6,796 nucleotides of DNA from Candidatus Cloacimonadota bacterium. GTDB lineage: Bacteria; Cloacimonadota; Cloacimonadia; JGIOTU-2; B8-G9. The notes beneath the pieces were generated by a model. The model was given only the letters and a program-made list of their open reading frames with translations, did no database searches and was not told where the DNA came from. The stretch covers positions 1-6,796 of the forward strand of contig QMNM01000082.1 in NCBI GenBank assembly GCA_003647765.1. Reading direction: 5' to 3'. Shown one piece after another: positions 1 through 6,652 of the stretch (within the stretch, counting starts at the first letter, position 1; every line of letters begins with the position of its first letter). The translations under genes and the position numbers were made by a program.

Positions 1-33
1 AATTTATAATTCTGTATTTCTGATTTTTAATTA

Positions 34-80
34 AGTCTGCGTCAGTTTGTTAAGTTTGTATGAGTTCGCGATTAAATTCC
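34..80. repeat. Degenerate 9-10 nt word repeat downstream of secF
   Basis: Four consecutive words start with AGT: AGTCTGCGTC (34-43), AGTTTGTTA (44-52), AGTTTGTATG (53-62) and AGTTCGCG (63-70), followed by ATTAAATTCC. On the minus strand this reads as CGCGAACT, CATACAAACT, TAACAAACT, GACGCAGACT. The near-helical spacing of related words and the TCTGCGTC word, which recurs at the secF repeat (TCTGCGTC on the minus strand near 1099-1106), suggest a dispersed non-coding repeat rather than coding DNA. No open frame of note covers it. Whether it recurs elsewhere in the genome cannot be seen here. Confidence 0.45.
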
Positions 81-144
81 TTTTGGATGTTAATATAGAA
101 TATCAGAATGATGTTGCAATTGGATTTAAGTATCTTATATTTTA

Positions 145-1080
145 TTATCGCTTTATCAATGTTGATTTCTTGCCACTTCGCTCATAATATTCAACTAAAA
201 CAGGACTTGCAACAAAAATTGAGGAGTATGTTCCTACAATAATGCCAATTAGTAAAGCAAGAGCGAAATTGTGGATTACACTTCCACCAAATAGGAAAAG
301 TGATAAAACCACGACAAAGGTTGTTAAAGAAGTTATAACTGTTCTGGATAAAGTTTCGTTGATACTGTGATTTATTACAGATTTGAATTTGTCCCGTCTA
401 TATATTTTTAAATCTTCTCTTATTCTATCAAACACAACAATTGTGTCGTTAAGGGAATATCCTACGATTGTTAATAATGCGGCAATTACAGGCAGGCTAA
501 TTTCCCTGCCAAAAATAGAGAAGATGCCAATTGTTATAAAAACATCATGGAATAAAGCAATTACAGCAGCTATACCAAAGCTTAATTCAAATCTCCACCA
601 GATATAAATAATAATTCCGAGCATAGCAATAAGAATGGCTTTTATTGCTTTCCCTCGTAATTCCTCACCAATACGAGGTCCTACTTCTTCCTGTCTTCGC
701 AGAAATTCATTCATATTTTTCTTCGTATATTTTGGAAATTCCTTTTGTAATATATCAATGACCTGCTTACCAACTATTTTTGAACCTTTTATCCTTACCA
801 AAATGTAATTAGGATTTCCAAATTCCTGAATCTCGGCACCTAAATAGCCATATTTATTTAATACATCTCTAATGTCCTGAATTTTTATACTTTCAGCATT
901 AGCATCAACTGGTGTAAAATCCAATTCTAATAAAGTGCCGCCAAGAAAATCAATACTATATTTGGGACCATTATTTATGATTAGAGAAATAATCCCAATT
1001 AAGATAATGGTTCCAGAAATAATGAAAGCGATAGTTCTTTTGCTAATAAAATCAATTTTTGTCTCTGAAAAGAACTGCAT
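145..1080 (-). CDS. secF: Protein translocase subunit SecF
   Basis: SecF is an inner-membrane partner of SecD. Together they use the proton motive force to complete export of proteins through SecYEG. The product is 311 aa, close to the usual SecF length. Visible features: a first membrane helix at about residues 17-36; a periplasmic domain opening with the family motif IDFLGGT (43-49); the EEVGPRIGEELR segment (131-142) before the second helix; and five further helices at about 144-162, 166-190, 194-218, 246-265 and 268-296. The conserved VGYSLNDTIVVFDRIRE block (206-222) and TLSRTVITSLTT (243-254) are present. The frame stays open upstream to an ATG at 1143, but the start at 1080 is chosen because AAAGGAGG lies 5 nt before it, SecF-like sequence begins there, and the extra 21 codons are translated repeat. 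It lies downstream of secD on the same strand, 267 nt away, instead of being tightly coupled as is common. Confidence 0.97.
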   Translation of the reverse strand: MQFFSETKIDFISKRTIAFIISGTIILIGIISLIINNGPKYSIDFLGGTLLELDFTPVDANAESIKIQDIRDVLNKYGYLGAEIQEFGNPNYILVRIKGSKIVGKQVIDILQKEFPKYTKKNMNEFLRRQEEVGPRIGEELRGKAIKAILIAMLGIIIYIWWRFELSFGIAAVIALFHDVFITIGIFSIFGREISLPVIAALLTIVGYSLNDTIVVFDRIREDLKIYRRDKFKSVINHSINETLSRTVITSLTTFVVVLSLFLFGGSVIHNFALALLIGIIVGTYSSIFVASPVLVEYYERSGKKSTLIKR

Positions 1081-1085
1081 ATATT

Positions 1086-1093
1086 CCTCCTTT
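1086..1093 (-). promoter_or_regulatory. Shine-Dalgarno site of secF
   Basis: The minus strand reads AAAGGAGG, a near-perfect anti-16S match, 5 nt before the ATG at 1080-1078. It decides the secF start against the longer in-frame ATG at 1143. The secF-proximal repeat begins only a few bases upstream. Confidence 0.9.
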
Positions 1094-1096
1094 AAT

Positions 1097-1194
1097 TCGA
1101 CGCAGAAAAACACAGATTTGACTGACAAACACTGATAAAACATTCATATAATTTGCGCTATTCAGTGTCTTTAGTCAGTGTTTTTCAGTGTGGT
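1097..1194. repeat. Imperfect palindromic repeat in the secD-secF gap
   Basis: Two arms rich in CAGTGT and CACTGA words face each other. The left arm (about 1101-1136) contains CGCAGAAAAACACAG, GACTGAC and AAACACTGAT. The right arm (about 1161-1194) contains TTCAGTGTC, TAGTCAGTG and TTTTTCAGTGTGG. They are imperfectly complementary around an AT-rich centre (1137-1160), so either strand could fold into a long interrupted hairpin. On the minus strand the element ends in TTTTTCTGCGTCGAATTA, immediately followed by the secF Shine-Dalgarno sequence. It has the look of a REP- or MITE-like dispersed intergenic element, but copy number is unknown. It also supplies the spurious upstream ATG and 21 in-frame codons before secF. 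Confidence 0.6.
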
Positions 1195-1250
1195 ATTCAT
1201 TACTTTCTTCTTGTCTGTTAATACATATAAACTAAATATTCAGTGGTAAA

Positions 1251-1300
1251 TTCACAATATATTTTTGTGAAATTTCGTATGTTTTCGTGGCTAATAAAAA
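1251..1300. repeat. CACGAAA-type degenerate repeat with a small palindrome
   Basis: On the minus strand, starting near 1298, the sequence runs TTAGCCACGAAAACATACG, then AAATTTCACAAAAAT: the words CACGAAAA, TACGAAAT and CACAAAAA at about 11 nt steps. This resembles degenerate CACGAAA-rich intergenic repeats that I recall from many environmental bacterial genomes (recollection, not a search). Its edge includes a 7 bp inverted repeat, TTCACAA (1251-1257) and TTGTGAA (1265-1271). Together with the palindromic element at 1097-1194 it accounts for much of the secD-secF gap. Confidence 0.5.
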
Positions 1301-1347
1301 ATTACTTCCGTTATCAATTCAGCTGTACGACTCAGTATCCATAAATC

Positions 1348-3294
1348 TTATATACTTAATGTTTTTCTCTGTTTATTAAGAATAAATGCGTCAAAGATTG
1401 CTCTGGTCAAAAGTATTGCTGTGAACATTGAAGCAATAATACCAATACTTAAAGTTACGGCAAAGCCACGAATAGGACCTGTACCAAATTGATATAATAC
1501 AACTGCTGTAATCAAAGTAGTTATATTCGCATCTAAAATAGTTATAATTGCTCGTTTATAACCATTATCTATTGCTGAACGAATACCTCGTTTCTTTTTC
1601 AATTCTTCCCGAATTCTCGCAAAGATAAGCACATTAGCATCTACTGACATACCAATTGTAAGAATAATTCCAGCAATACCCGGCATAGTCAAAGTTGCTC
1701 TAAACATAGTCAAAACTGCTAAAATGATAACCATATTGAATACAAGGGCAATATCTGCAATAAATCCAGCTGCTTTGTAATAGACCATCATAAAAAGTAT
1801 GACAATAATCAATCCGACAATAGCAGAGATAAAACCTGCCTTTATTGAATCACTACCAAGAGATGGCCCGATTGTTCTTTCCTCAATAATTTCTACAGGA
1901 GCAGGAAGCTTACCAGCTCTTAGAACAATGGCTAAATCTTTGGCTTCTTTCATTGTAAAATTACCTGTAATTTGAGCTCTGCCTCCTGCTATCCTTTGAT
2001 TGATTACTGGAGCAGAATGGACTACATTATCTAATACTATTGCTAATCTCTCTTTCACATTTTTCTCTGTTACACGAGCAAAAATTTCAGCACCTTCATT
2101 ATTAAACTCCAAAGAAACATACGGCTTATTAGCAGTTCTGGGATCCATTCCTTGACCTATGCTAACATCCGCAGTTTTCAAATATTTACCAGTAAGCTCC
2201 GTATTTTTATATAAGAAGAAAATAGGACGAGGTCCATAAGGATCTTCTAAATTTGCTTTGCCTAATAAAATCTGTATACCTTCTGGTAATATCTTATCCA
2301 ATTCTGGAAGCTTAATTATCTTATTTATAACAGGTAAATTCTCATTTTCTACTATTAACTCATTTTGGCTTGAGGCAAGTAATGAAGAAAATACTTTACT
2401 ATGTTGATTCTCTTCTTTTTGTTCTATTTCCTCCTCTGATTTTTTACTTTCATCTTCTTTTTTCTGTTCTATATTTTCATTTTCCACTTTCTCTTTTTCT
2501 ATATTCTCATCTTTTACATCTTCTAATAAACTGCTTTCAACAGCGGCCTCTTCGCCTTCTTTCACTTCTTGTAGGAAAGCATATTTTGAGTAATTCTCTT
2601 GAAAATATTGATCTAAATTTTCAATTGCTTTTTTTATATCATCGCTTTTAGCAACTAATTTGAATTCTAACAGTGCAGTTTTTCCTATTAAATTTTTTGC
2701 CCGCTTTGGATCATGCAGTCCAGGAAGCTGCACTAAAATTCTATTGTCTCCAATAAGCTGTATATTTGGCTCAGAAACTCCAAATTGATCTATTCTATTA
2801 CGGATAATTTCTAATGCACTTTTTACAGCATACTCCGCATCCTTTTTTGGCAGTTCTGATGTATCCACTTCCATTACCAAATGCATACCACCCTGCAAAT
2901 CCAAACCTAATTTTAATGTCTTATGACTAAACCAGCTAGGAAGTGTTACTTCTGACTTCAAATTTTTAACATTTATTTTAACTGTTTGCATCTGCTGTAA
3001 TTTTTCAGGCGATACTTTCACATCTGCTAAAACATCAGCAGGTATAATAGTCCTAATTTCAAGAAATTCATTTGTTTTCGTCTTTGCTAACATTTCATCT
3101 ATTTTGTCGCCGTATTTTTTACTGCCTACTCTATATTCTTCGCCAGTAATGGATTTAAGCAAACTATCTGATTGGTCATAAATTTCAATATTGCAGACAA
3201 CAGTATCTCTTGTGAACATCAGTGGCAAAAGGTAATAAATAGTAACCAATACAACTGCAATAATAAGAAAAGTTCGCCATTTACTCTTTTTCAT
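1348..3294 (-). CDS. secD: Protein translocase subunit SecD
   Basis: SecD forms, with SecF, the proton-driven membrane complex that acts on the periplasmic face of SecYEG late in protein export. The product is 648 aa. It has an N-terminal membrane helix (about 8-26), the SecD signature LGLDLQGGMHLVMEVD (129-144), a conserved stretch EIIRNRIDQFGVSEPNIQ (162-179) and VQLPGL (188-193). Later come LTGKYLKTADVS (367-378), the TIGPSLGSDSI block (475-485) and five C-terminal helices at about 486-506, 509-531, 533-557, 582-601 and 607-636. GMSVDANVLIFARIREELK (548-566) carries the conserved Asp of the transmembrane region. Residues about 244-300 form a Glu/Lys-rich low-complexity insertion. The start at 3294 is chosen because AAGGAGGT precedes it by 8 nt and a typical SecD start (MKKSKWRTFLII) follows. 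The frame remains open up to an ATG at 3381. No yajC gene, a frequent upstream neighbour, is present; the next gene upstream is the divergent asnS. Confidence 0.97.
   Translation of the reverse strand: MKKSKWRTFLIIAVVLVTIYYLLPLMFTRDTVVCNIEIYDQSDSLLKSITGEEYRVGSKKYGDKIDEMLAKTKTNEFLEIRTIIPADVLADVKVSPEKLQQMQTVKINVKNLKSEVTLPSWFSHKTLKLGLDLQGGMHLVMEVDTSELPKKDAEYAVKSALEIIRNRIDQFGVSEPNIQLIGDNRILVQLPGLHDPKRAKNLIGKTALLEFKLVAKSDDIKKAIENLDQYFQENYSKYAFLQEVKEGEEAAVESSLLEDVKDENIEKEKVENENIEQKKEDESKKSEEEIEQKEENQHSKVFSSLLASSQNELIVENENLPVINKIIKLPELDKILPEGIQILLGKANLEDPYGPRPIFFLYKNTELTGKYLKTADVSIGQGMDPRTANKPYVSLEFNNEGAEIFARVTEKNVKERLAIVLDNVVHSAPVINQRIAGGRAQITGNFTMKEAKDLAIVLRAGKLPAPVEIIEERTIGPSLGSDSIKAGFISAIVGLIIVILFMMVYYKAAGFIADIALVFNMVIILAVLTMFRATLTMPGIAGIILTIGMSVDANVLIFARIREELKKKRGIRSAIDNGYKRAIITILDANITTLITAVVLYQFGTGPIRGFAVTLSIGIIASMFTAILLTRAIFDAFILNKQRKTLSI
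2395..2565 (-). other. Glu/Lys-rich low-complexity insertion within SecD
   Basis: This segment encodes SecD residues about 244-300. About 60% of residues 258-298 are Glu, Lys or Asp, with near-repeats such as ENIEKEK (263-269) and ENIEQKK (273-279). It is likely disordered or coiled coil and lies in the periplasmic region, between the FKLVAK strand (211-216) and the conserved TGKYLKTADV segment. The coding strand is strongly purine-rich here, so the plus strand shows a pyrimidine tract. The reading frame is intact across it. Confidence 0.8.
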
Positions 3295-3301
3295 TTTATA
3301 A

Positions 3302-3309
3302 ACCTCCTT
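3302..3309 (-). promoter_or_regulatory. Shine-Dalgarno site of secD
   Basis: The minus strand reads AAGGAGGT, 8 nt (counted from the GG) before the ATG at 3294-3292. It decides the start against the in-frame ATGs at 3330 and 3381, neither of which has a comparable site. Confidence 0.9.
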
Positions 3310-3327
3310 ATAAATTATATGATTAGA

Positions 3328-3353
3328 CATTACCAATTTGAGATCTGGTAATG
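3328..3353. promoter_or_regulatory. Perfect 8 bp inverted repeat in the secD leader
   Basis: CATTACCA (3328-3335) and TGGTAATG (3346-3353) are perfect complements around a 10 nt spacer. The element lies 18 nt upstream of the secD Shine-Dalgarno site. It could be a DNA operator or, in the transcript, a hairpin affecting secD translation. No U-run follows it on the minus strand, so it does not look like an intrinsic terminator. Its function is inferred from position only. Confidence 0.45.
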
Positions 3354-3457
3354 AGTGAACAATAAGATTGCAATAAAACACAACTCAGGTTTCCTGCATT
3401 CACCTGATAAATCAAGGTTCGGAATAACAAAAAAATTCTGTTTTACATATCTCAAAT

Positions 3458-3486
3458 ATTATACTGCGATGAATTTGTTTAGTTAG
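3458..3486 (-). promoter_or_regulatory. Candidate promoter for secD-secF
   Basis: On the minus strand a perfect -10 TATAAT (3463-3458) is preceded at 17 nt by CTAACT (3486-3481), a weak 3-of-6 match to the -35 consensus. Transcription would start near 3451 and give a secD leader of about 155 nt that includes the inverted repeat at 3328-3353. In such AT-rich DNA, TATAAT matches arise by chance, so this is tentative. Confidence 0.35.
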
Positions 3487-3580
3487 TGGATAATTTAGCA
3501 TTTACTTATTCTTAATGCATTTTATATTATTACTGGAACAGTCCAGCTATTTATCCGGATGCAATATCACTATTTTGAGA

Positions 3581-3609
3581 TTGACACATTCTTGAATAGG
3601 CAATTTTAT
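3581..3609 (+). promoter_or_regulatory. Weak alternative promoter, plus strand
   Basis: A perfect -35 TTGACA (3581-3586) is followed at 17 nt by TTTTAT (3604-3609), four of six matches to the -10 consensus. A perfect TATAAT at 3621-3626 is too far away to pair with it. If used, it would give asnS a leader of about 350 nt. Confidence 0.22.
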
Positions 3610-3857
3610 AGTCAAGATTTTATAATATAATTCTAATTATACTATGCCTTGATAGAACTTTTCGCAAAAGCCAATTTTACTTTTAGACAAGAAAGTTATT
3701 TCACTGGGTGAATAGTTTATTTGATATATTAAAAACCGTTAAAATGGTGATTATGGTGATTATAGATAAGTTTATTCCGCAGTATATCAACAAATAAATT
3801 TGTGAGCTTCTATTTCCGATTTTTAATAGGACTGAGTTATGGCTAACAATTAGTGTG

Positions 3858-3886
3858 TTTATACTGTCGCAACATAGAATTATAAT
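3858..3886 (+). promoter_or_regulatory. Candidate promoter for asnS-purB
   Basis: TTTATA (3858-3863, four of six matches to TTGACA) and a perfect TATAAT (3881-3886) are separated by exactly 17 nt. Transcription would begin near 3893, about 70 nt upstream of the asnS start, which is a normal leader length. It is the best-placed sigma-70-type candidate for this pair. Confidence 0.45.
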
Positions 3887-3964
3887 TTTGTGTTTTTCTT
3901 GACTGATTTTTCACTCGGATTTCTTTTTTCATAAACTTTGTCTTGCTTATAGAAAGGATAATTT

Positions 3965-5257
3965 ATGAAGATATATATAAAAGATATTGGATTATATGTA
4001 GATAAAGAAGTAATGATTGAAGGTTGGGTAAGGACAAAACGGTCTAGTGGAAAGATACAGTTTATTTTAGTAAGAGATGGCACTGGTGAAGTTCAAGCAG
4101 TTGCTTTCAAGCCGGAATTAGGTGAAGAGAAATTTGCAATTTGTGATAAGTTGTGTATAGAGTCCTCTTTGAGAGTGTGGGGCAAAGTAAAGAAAGATGA
4201 ACGAGCTTCTACTGGCTATGAATTAGGCATTACTGACATACAAATTTTACAAATTGCAGAGGACTACCCACTTCAAAAAAAGGAACACGGTACACAGTTT
4301 CTGCTTGATAATCGTCATCTTTGGCTTCGTTCTGCTGGACAATTTCCAATTTTGCGTATTCGTAATGAAATCATTATAGCAATACGGCATTTTTTTTATG
4401 AAAATGATTTTATTCTGATAGATACACCGATATTAACTGGGTCAATAGGTGAGACAGCAACGACATTATTTGCCACTGATTATTTTGATGAAGGCAAAGC
4501 ATATTTAGCCCAAACAGGACAGCTGTATCTTGAAGCAGCTTGTATGGCATTTAGCAAAGTATATTGTTTCGGACCTACATTCCGTGCAGAAAAATCCAAA
4601 ACAAGACGACATCTAACAGAGTTTTGGATGGTTGAAGCAGAGATGGCTTTTTATGACTCAAATATGAATATGCAACTCCAAGAAGATATGATAATATATA
4701 TTGTTAATCAGATATTAAAGAAATGCCAGCCAGAATTAAAAAAACTGAATAGAGACATTTCTAAACTGGAAAATGTTAAATCACCTTTCCCGAGAATAAG
4801 TTACGATGAAGCAATTACAATTTTACAAAAATTAGGTAGTAATATAGAATGGGGCAAGGATTTTGGTGGCGACGATGAGACAATCTTAACTAAACAATTT
4901 GACAGACCTGTATTTGTTTATGATTATCCAAAAGATATTAAAGCTTTTTATATGAAACAGCATCCCACAGATTATAGAAAAGTGAAGTGTAATGACTTAT
5001 TAGCTTCAGAAGGTTATGGAGAAATCATTGGTGCATCACAAAGAGAAGATGATTATAATAAGCTAATGAACGCAATACAGAAACACAATTTAAATCCGAA
5101 GTCATACAATTGGTATCTTGATTTACGAAAATATGGTTCTGTACCTCATTCTGGTTTTGGATTAGGGCTGGAGAGAACAGTAGGTTGGATTTGTGGACTT
5201 CATCATGTTAGAGAGACAATTCCTTTCCCAAGAATGATAAATCGTCTAAATCCATAG
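3965..5257 (+). CDS. asnS: Asparagine--tRNA ligase (AsnRS, short class IIb type)
   Basis: AsnRS charges tRNA-Asn with asparagine in the cytoplasm using ATP. The 430 aa product has the class IIb layout: an N-terminal OB-fold anticodon-binding domain (about 1-100, including VMIEGWVRTKR and IQFILVRDGTG), then the catalytic core. Motif 1 surrounds P155 (FILIDTPILTGS, 149-160). Motif 2 is FGPTFRAEKSKTRRHLTEFW (202-221) with Arg207. Motif 3 is GFGLGLERTVGW (397-408) with Arg404. TEFWMVEAE (218-226), YPKDIKAFYM (321-330) and GEIIGASQRED (352-362) fit AsnRS; AspRS usually has different residues at these places. The C-terminus RETIPFPRMINRLNP resembles short AsnRS forms of archaea and some bacteria. 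The start is supported by AAAGGA at 3953-3958, 6 nt before the ATG. It is divergent from secD and followed by purB after 66 nt on the same strand. No T-box leader is seen. Confidence 0.95.
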   Translation: MKIYIKDIGLYVDKEVMIEGWVRTKRSSGKIQFILVRDGTGEVQAVAFKPELGEEKFAICDKLCIESSLRVWGKVKKDERASTGYELGITDIQILQIAEDYPLQKKEHGTQFLLDNRHLWLRSAGQFPILRIRNEIIIAIRHFFYENDFILIDTPILTGSIGETATTLFATDYFDEGKAYLAQTGQLYLEAACMAFSKVYCFGPTFRAEKSKTRRHLTEFWMVEAEMAFYDSNMNMQLQEDMIIYIVNQILKKCQPELKKLNRDISKLENVKSPFPRISYDEAITILQKLGSNIEWGKDFGGDDETILTKQFDRPVFVYDYPKDIKAFYMKQHPTDYRKVKCNDLLASEGYGEIIGASQREDDYNKLMNAIQKHNLNPKSYNWYLDLRKYGSVPHSGFGLGLERTVGWICGLHHVRETIPFPRMINRLNP

Positions 5258-5323
5258 ATCTGTTCCATAACATCACCACTTTTACTAATCAATTATTTTC
5301 CTGTATAAGTTGAGGACTATACT

Positions 5324-6652
5324 ATGATAAAACGATATTCTTTTCCGAAAATGCAAAGCATCTGGACATTAGAAAATAAGTTTGCCAAATGGTTAGAAGT
5401 TGAAATTGCTGTTTGTGAAGCATTGAATAAATTACATATAATTCCAGATGAGGATTTGAAAAATATTAAAAAAAGAGCGAAATTTGATGTTAATGAAATT
5501 CTATCAATAGAGAAACATACGCATCATGATATTATAGCTTTTCTTACGAATGTTGCACAATATGTAGGCAAGTCCTCACGATTCATTCATAAAGGGTTAA
5601 CTTCATCAGATATTTTGGATACTGCCAATGCTATGCTTATGAAATCCGCAGGTTCAATTCTGATTGATGATTTAATAAATTTGCAAAATGTTCTAAAAGT
5701 AAAGGCAATTACGCATAAATATACACTTTGTATAGGCAGAACACACGGAGTTCATGCTGAACCCATTACTTTTGGATTAAAACTTGCTCTTTGGTACGAG
5801 GAGAACAAAAGAAATATTGAGCGAATGCAAAAAGCAATTAGAATAATCTCTGTTGGCAAAATCTCTGGTGCTGTTGGAAATTATGCACATATTGACCCTT
5901 ATGTAGAAAAATATGTATGTGATAAGCTTCATTTAGAAAGAGCAAATATATCCACTCAAATAATTCAGAGAGATAGGCATTCTGAATTCTTATGTATTAT
6001 TGCTATTATTGGCACAACTATTGAAAAGATGGCTATGGAGATTCGCGGTCTGCAACGCACAGAAATCAGAGAAGTAGAAGAGTATTTTGCACAAGGGCAG
6101 AAAGGTTCCTCTGCAATGCCTCATAAAAAAAACCCGATTATCAGCGAACGATTGTGTGGTATGGCAAGAATTTTACGCAGTAATGCTATTGCAGGTTTGG
6201 AAAACAATGCTTTATGGAATGAGCGAGACATAAGCCATTCATCAGTAGAAAGAGTGATTATTCCTGACTCTACAATTCTATTAGATTATATGTTACATAA
6301 AGCAATTGATTTGATAGAAAATTTACTTGTATATCCAGAAAATATGTTAAAAAATATTGAGATTACTTATGGCTTGATATTTTCGCAGTCAGTATTGTTA
6401 AAATTGACAGAAAAGGGAATAACTCGTGAAAATGCTTATCAAATGGTGCAGCGCAATGCTATGAAATGTTGGAGAGAAAAAAGACATTTCCGCTTTTATA
6501 TTGAAAATGATAAAGAGATTCGTAATTATTTATCAGAACAAGATATTGAAGAATGCTTTAATATGAGTAGATTTACTGCTAATGTGGATTATATTTTTAA
6601 GAATGTGTTTGGGTTGCCACAAGAGACACAGAAAATACTACGTAATGCGTAG
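5324..6652 (+). CDS. purB: Adenylosuccinate lyase
   Basis: PurB catalyses two fumarate-releasing steps in purine synthesis: SAICAR to AICAR, and adenylosuccinate to AMP. The 442 aa product is near the usual length for the shorter bacterial form and belongs to the fumarase/aspartase superfamily. The signature GSSAMPHKKNP (261-271) carries the flexible-loop serines. GRTHGVHAEPITFG (138-151) contains His141, THHDIIAF (66-73) contains His68, and IHKGLTSSDILDT (88-100) contains His89. From memory these positions coincide with key histidines of the Bacillus subtilis enzyme. ENNALWNERDISHSSVER (293-310) is also typical. The start is supported by GAGGA (5312-5316), 7 nt upstream. The 66 nt gap after asnS has no clear terminator, so co-transcription is likely. 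The last three residues (RNA) and the TAG stop are encoded by a heptamer repeat that continues downstream, so the native C-terminus may have been slightly altered. Confidence 0.97.
   Translation: MIKRYSFPKMQSIWTLENKFAKWLEVEIAVCEALNKLHIIPDEDLKNIKKRAKFDVNEILSIEKHTHHDIIAFLTNVAQYVGKSSRFIHKGLTSSDILDTANAMLMKSAGSILIDDLINLQNVLKVKAITHKYTLCIGRTHGVHAEPITFGLKLALWYEENKRNIERMQKAIRIISVGKISGAVGNYAHIDPYVEKYVCDKLHLERANISTQIIQRDRHSEFLCIIAIIGTTIEKMAMEIRGLQRTEIREVEEYFAQGQKGSSAMPHKKNPIISERLCGMARILRSNAIAGLENNALWNERDISHSSVERVIIPDSTILLDYMLHKAIDLIENLLVYPENMLKNIEITYGLIFSQSVLLKLTEKGITRENAYQMVQRNAMKCWREKRHFRFYIENDKEIRNYLSEQDIEECFNMSRFTANVDYIFKNVFGLPQETQKILRNA

Larger units (their letters stand above)
3295..3964. other. 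Divergent intergenic region between secD and asnS
   Basis: This 670 nt stretch separates the divergent start codons of secD and asnS. I found no convincing protein gene, tRNA or known structured RNA. It holds candidate promoters for both sides, an 8 bp perfect inverted repeat in the secD leader, a few weaker inverted repeats (for example CTGGA at 3533-3537 with TCCAG at 3542-3546, and CTTTT at 3658-3662 with AAAAG at 3666-3670) and a 9 bp tandem duplication at 3744-3761. It is AT-rich throughout. There is no T-box signature upstream of asnS. Confidence 0.7.

Noticed and set aside
1081-1143. Longer secF start at 1143 (21 extra residues)
   Set aside because: The extra codons are translated repeat sequence, no ribosome binding site precedes the ATG at 1143, and a strong AAAGGAGG precedes the ATG at 1080.
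2370-2651. Plus-strand open frame of 93 codons inside secD
   Set aside because: It is the reverse of the Glu/Lys-rich coding stretch, giving an artificial Leu/Phe-rich protein; no ribosome binding site was seen.
3314-3319. TATAAT on the minus strand just upstream of secD
   Set aside because: Transcription from it would start inside the Shine-Dalgarno sequence and there is no suitable -35 at the right spacing.
3295-3381. Longer secD start at 3381 or 3330
   Set aside because: The additional residues do not look like SecD, whose N-terminal membrane helix begins after MKKSKWR, and the strong AAGGAGGT site fits the start at 3294.
3533-3546. LexA-type SOS box at CTGGAACAGTCCAG
   Set aside because: The 5 bp arms do not match the known LexA consensus forms (CTGT-N8-ACAG or GAAC-N4-GTTC), and the nearby genes are not SOS genes.
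3893-3964. T-box leader controlling asnS
   Set aside because: No TGGNACC-type antiterminator sequence or terminator hairpin is visible, and the likely leader is only about 70 nt.
3880-4083. Minus-strand open frame of 67 codons over the asnS start
   Set aside because: It overlaps asnS and its promoter and ribosome binding site, and has no recognisable features; it is a shadow frame.
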